Of a DNA stretch of 6,533 nucleotides, positions 5,826-6,533 are shown piece by piece. The number at the start of each line of letters is the position of its first letter. The stretch's first letter is position 1. Below the pieces are notes generated by a model. It searched no databases. It was not told the origin of the DNA and was given only the letters and a program-made list of their open reading frames with translations. A program made the translations under genes and the position numbers. The stretch comes from DASPTB01 sp035623615 (GTDB lineage Bacteria > Actinomycetota > UBA4738): NCBI GenBank assembly GCA_035623615.1, contig DASPTB010000004.1:1-6533 (forward strand), given 5' to 3'.

Positions 5826-6080
5826 ATGGCCGAGCCGAATATCGATGAGCTGTTGCAGGAGGGGTCGGTCGACTCCCGTTACACGCTGGTGATCCTCGCC
5901 GCCAAGCGGGCGAGGGAGATCAACTCGTACTACAGCCAGCTCGGCGAGGGCCGCGGCGAGTTCGTGCCGCCGCTCGTCGAGAGCGGGCTCGGATCCAAGC
6001 CGCTCGCGATCGCCCTGCAGGAGATCTCCGAGCGGAAGGTCACGTACGAACGGCCCGAGACACCGGACGCGGCCGAGTAG
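5826..6080 (+). CDS. rpoZ: DNA-directed RNA polymerase omega subunit
   Basis: Omega folds around the C-terminal end of beta-prime, helps RNA polymerase assembly and contributes to ppGpp response in some bacteria. The 84-residue protein has the family core: [20 protein letters not shown] (residues 14-33) and [19 protein letters not shown] (58-76). The stretch between them is an actinobacterial-style linker ([20 protein letters not shown]). Length is in the usual 70-110 range. The ATG is supported by AGGAG (5810-5814), 11 nt upstream. It lies 54 nt after gmk and 10 nt before coaBC, the normal gmk-rpoZ-coaBC neighbourhood. Confidence 0.96.
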   Translation: MAEPNIDELLQEGSVDSRYTLVILAAKRAREINSYYSQLGEGRGEFVPPLVESGLGSKPLAIALQEISERKVTYERPETPDAAE

Positions 6081-6083
6081 GGA

Positions 6084-6112
6084 GACGCGGGTGCGTCCGG
6101 TCGAATCGACCG
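6084..6112 (+). other. Two adjacent hairpins spanning the coaBC start
   Basis: The first stem is GACGC (6084-6088) with GCGTC (6093-6097) around GGGT; it holds the coaBC GTG (6091-6093). The second is CGGTCG (6098-6103) with CGACCG (6107-6112) around AAT, inside codons 3-8 of coaBC. They abut with no gap. No U-run follows, so an intrinsic terminator is unlikely; an effect on coaBC translation is possible but inferred. Confidence 0.4.
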
Positions 6113-6533
6113 CCGGACCCCTTGCCGGTCGGCGAATCCTGCTGGCGATTACCGGCGGCATCGCCGCGTACAAGGCAGCGGCACTCGCTCGCCTCCTCCG
6201 CGAGCGCGGTGCCGAGGTGCAGGTCGTCATGACGGCGACGGCCACGCGCTTCGTGGGCGCGGCGACGTTCGAGGCCCTGACGGGCCGTACCGTTCACACG
6301 GATCTGTTCGAGCGCTCCGAGTCGGTTCTGCACGTGCGCCTCGCCCACGAGGCCGACGCTGCGGTCGTCGCCCCCGCCACGGCCGACGTCATCGCGAAGC
6401 CCGCGTCGGGACTCGCCGACGACCTCGTCGGCGCGACGCTGCTCGAGGCGCAGTGCCCCCTGGTGATCGCACCGGCCATGCACAGCGGCATGTGGGCGAA
6501 CCCCGCGACGCAGCGCAACGTGGCGACGATCGC
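6091..6533 (+). CDS. coaBC: Bifunctional phosphopantothenoylcysteine decarboxylase/synthetase (3' truncated)
   Basis: CoaBC joins cysteine to 4'-phosphopantothenate (CoaB part) and decarboxylates the product to 4'-phosphopantetheine (CoaC part) in coenzyme A synthesis. Only the first 147 residues, from the FMN-dependent CoaC domain, are in the window; the frame is open at the end. Visible are RRILLAITGGIAAYKAA (14-30), H81 in VLHVRLAH (the expected catalytic His), PATADVIAKPASGLADDL (95-112) for FMN binding, and PAMHSGMW (128-135). PAMH in place of PAMN is a variant typical of actinobacterial homologues as I recall them. The GTG at 6091 has GGAG (6081-6084) 6 nt upstream and gives a normal ~12-residue lead. 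Whether the CoaB half follows cannot be seen, but this gene neighbourhood normally carries the fused form. Confidence 0.93.
   Translation, partial: MRPVESTAGPLAGRRILLAITGGIAAYKAAALARLLRERGAEVQVVMTATATRFVGAATFEALTGRTVHTDLFERSESVLHVRLAHEADAAVVAPATADVIAKPASGLADDLVGATLLEAQCPLVIAPAMHSGMWANPATQRNVATI

Noticed and set aside
6475..6500. PAMHSGMW in CoaBC instead of the textbook PAMN-x-x-MW as a novel active-site change.
   Set aside because: PAMH followed by MW is, as I recall, common in actinobacterial CoaBC, so it is a lineage marker and not a novelty.
1..6533. CRISPR arrays, tRNA or rRNA genes, insertion sequences, attachment sites, riboswitches.
   Set aside because: No repeated spacers, RNA-gene signatures, transposase motifs or terminal repeats were seen; nearly all bases are in recognised housekeeping genes.

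Overview
The window is a compact, very GC-rich, all plus-strand block of housekeeping genes. It reads: carB (5' truncated), pyrK, pyrD, pyrF, pyrE, mihF, gmk, rpoZ, coaBC (3' truncated). Every long minus-strand or alternate-frame reading frame lies over one of these genes and is a codon-bias shadow. The organism is most likely a member of Actinomycetota. The mihF gene encodes the H2TH-type integration host factor known from actinobacteria, and mihF-gmk-rpoZ-coaBC is the classic actinobacterial order. The Gmk and CoaBC sequence variants also look actinobacterial. It is probably not a Streptomyces or Mycobacterium relative, because the dihydroorotate dehydrogenase is the NAD-linked PyrD/PyrK pair and PyrF is the short type 1 enzyme. 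The class cannot be settled from the sequence alone.

Region 1 (1-4726) is the distal part of a de novo pyrimidine operon. CarB makes carbamoyl phosphate. PyrD with PyrK oxidises dihydroorotate to orotate and passes electrons through FMN, a 2Fe-2S cluster and FAD to NAD+. PyrE adds the ribose phosphate and PyrF decarboxylates OMP to UMP. The genes are 4 nt apart or overlap (4, 35 and 4 nt), so they are very likely co-transcribed and translationally coupled. The order carB-pyrK-pyrD-pyrF-pyrE matches the end of the Bacillus subtilis pyr operon. The operon promoter, carA and any pyrB/pyrC/pyrR would lie upstream, outside the window.

Region 2 (4727-4852) is the only sizeable intergenic gap (126 bp). 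It holds a weak stem-loop after pyrE, a promoter with a perfect TATAAT, and a near-ideal Shine-Dalgarno for mihF.

Region 3 (4853-6533) holds mihF (nucleoid protein), gmk (GMP to GDP), rpoZ (RNA polymerase omega) and coaBC (coenzyme A synthesis). A second TATAAT, sharing the 10-mer CTATAATCGC with the mihF promoter, lies inside the 3' end of gmk and may give rpoZ-coaBC its own start.

No undescribed multi-gene system is visible. The points most worth a second look are small-scale: short perfect hairpins that cover or frame the ribosome-binding sites at several gene junctions (strongest at pyrK/pyrD and pyrF/pyrE), the paired promoter 10-mer, and the mixed Bacillus-like and actinobacterial gene order.
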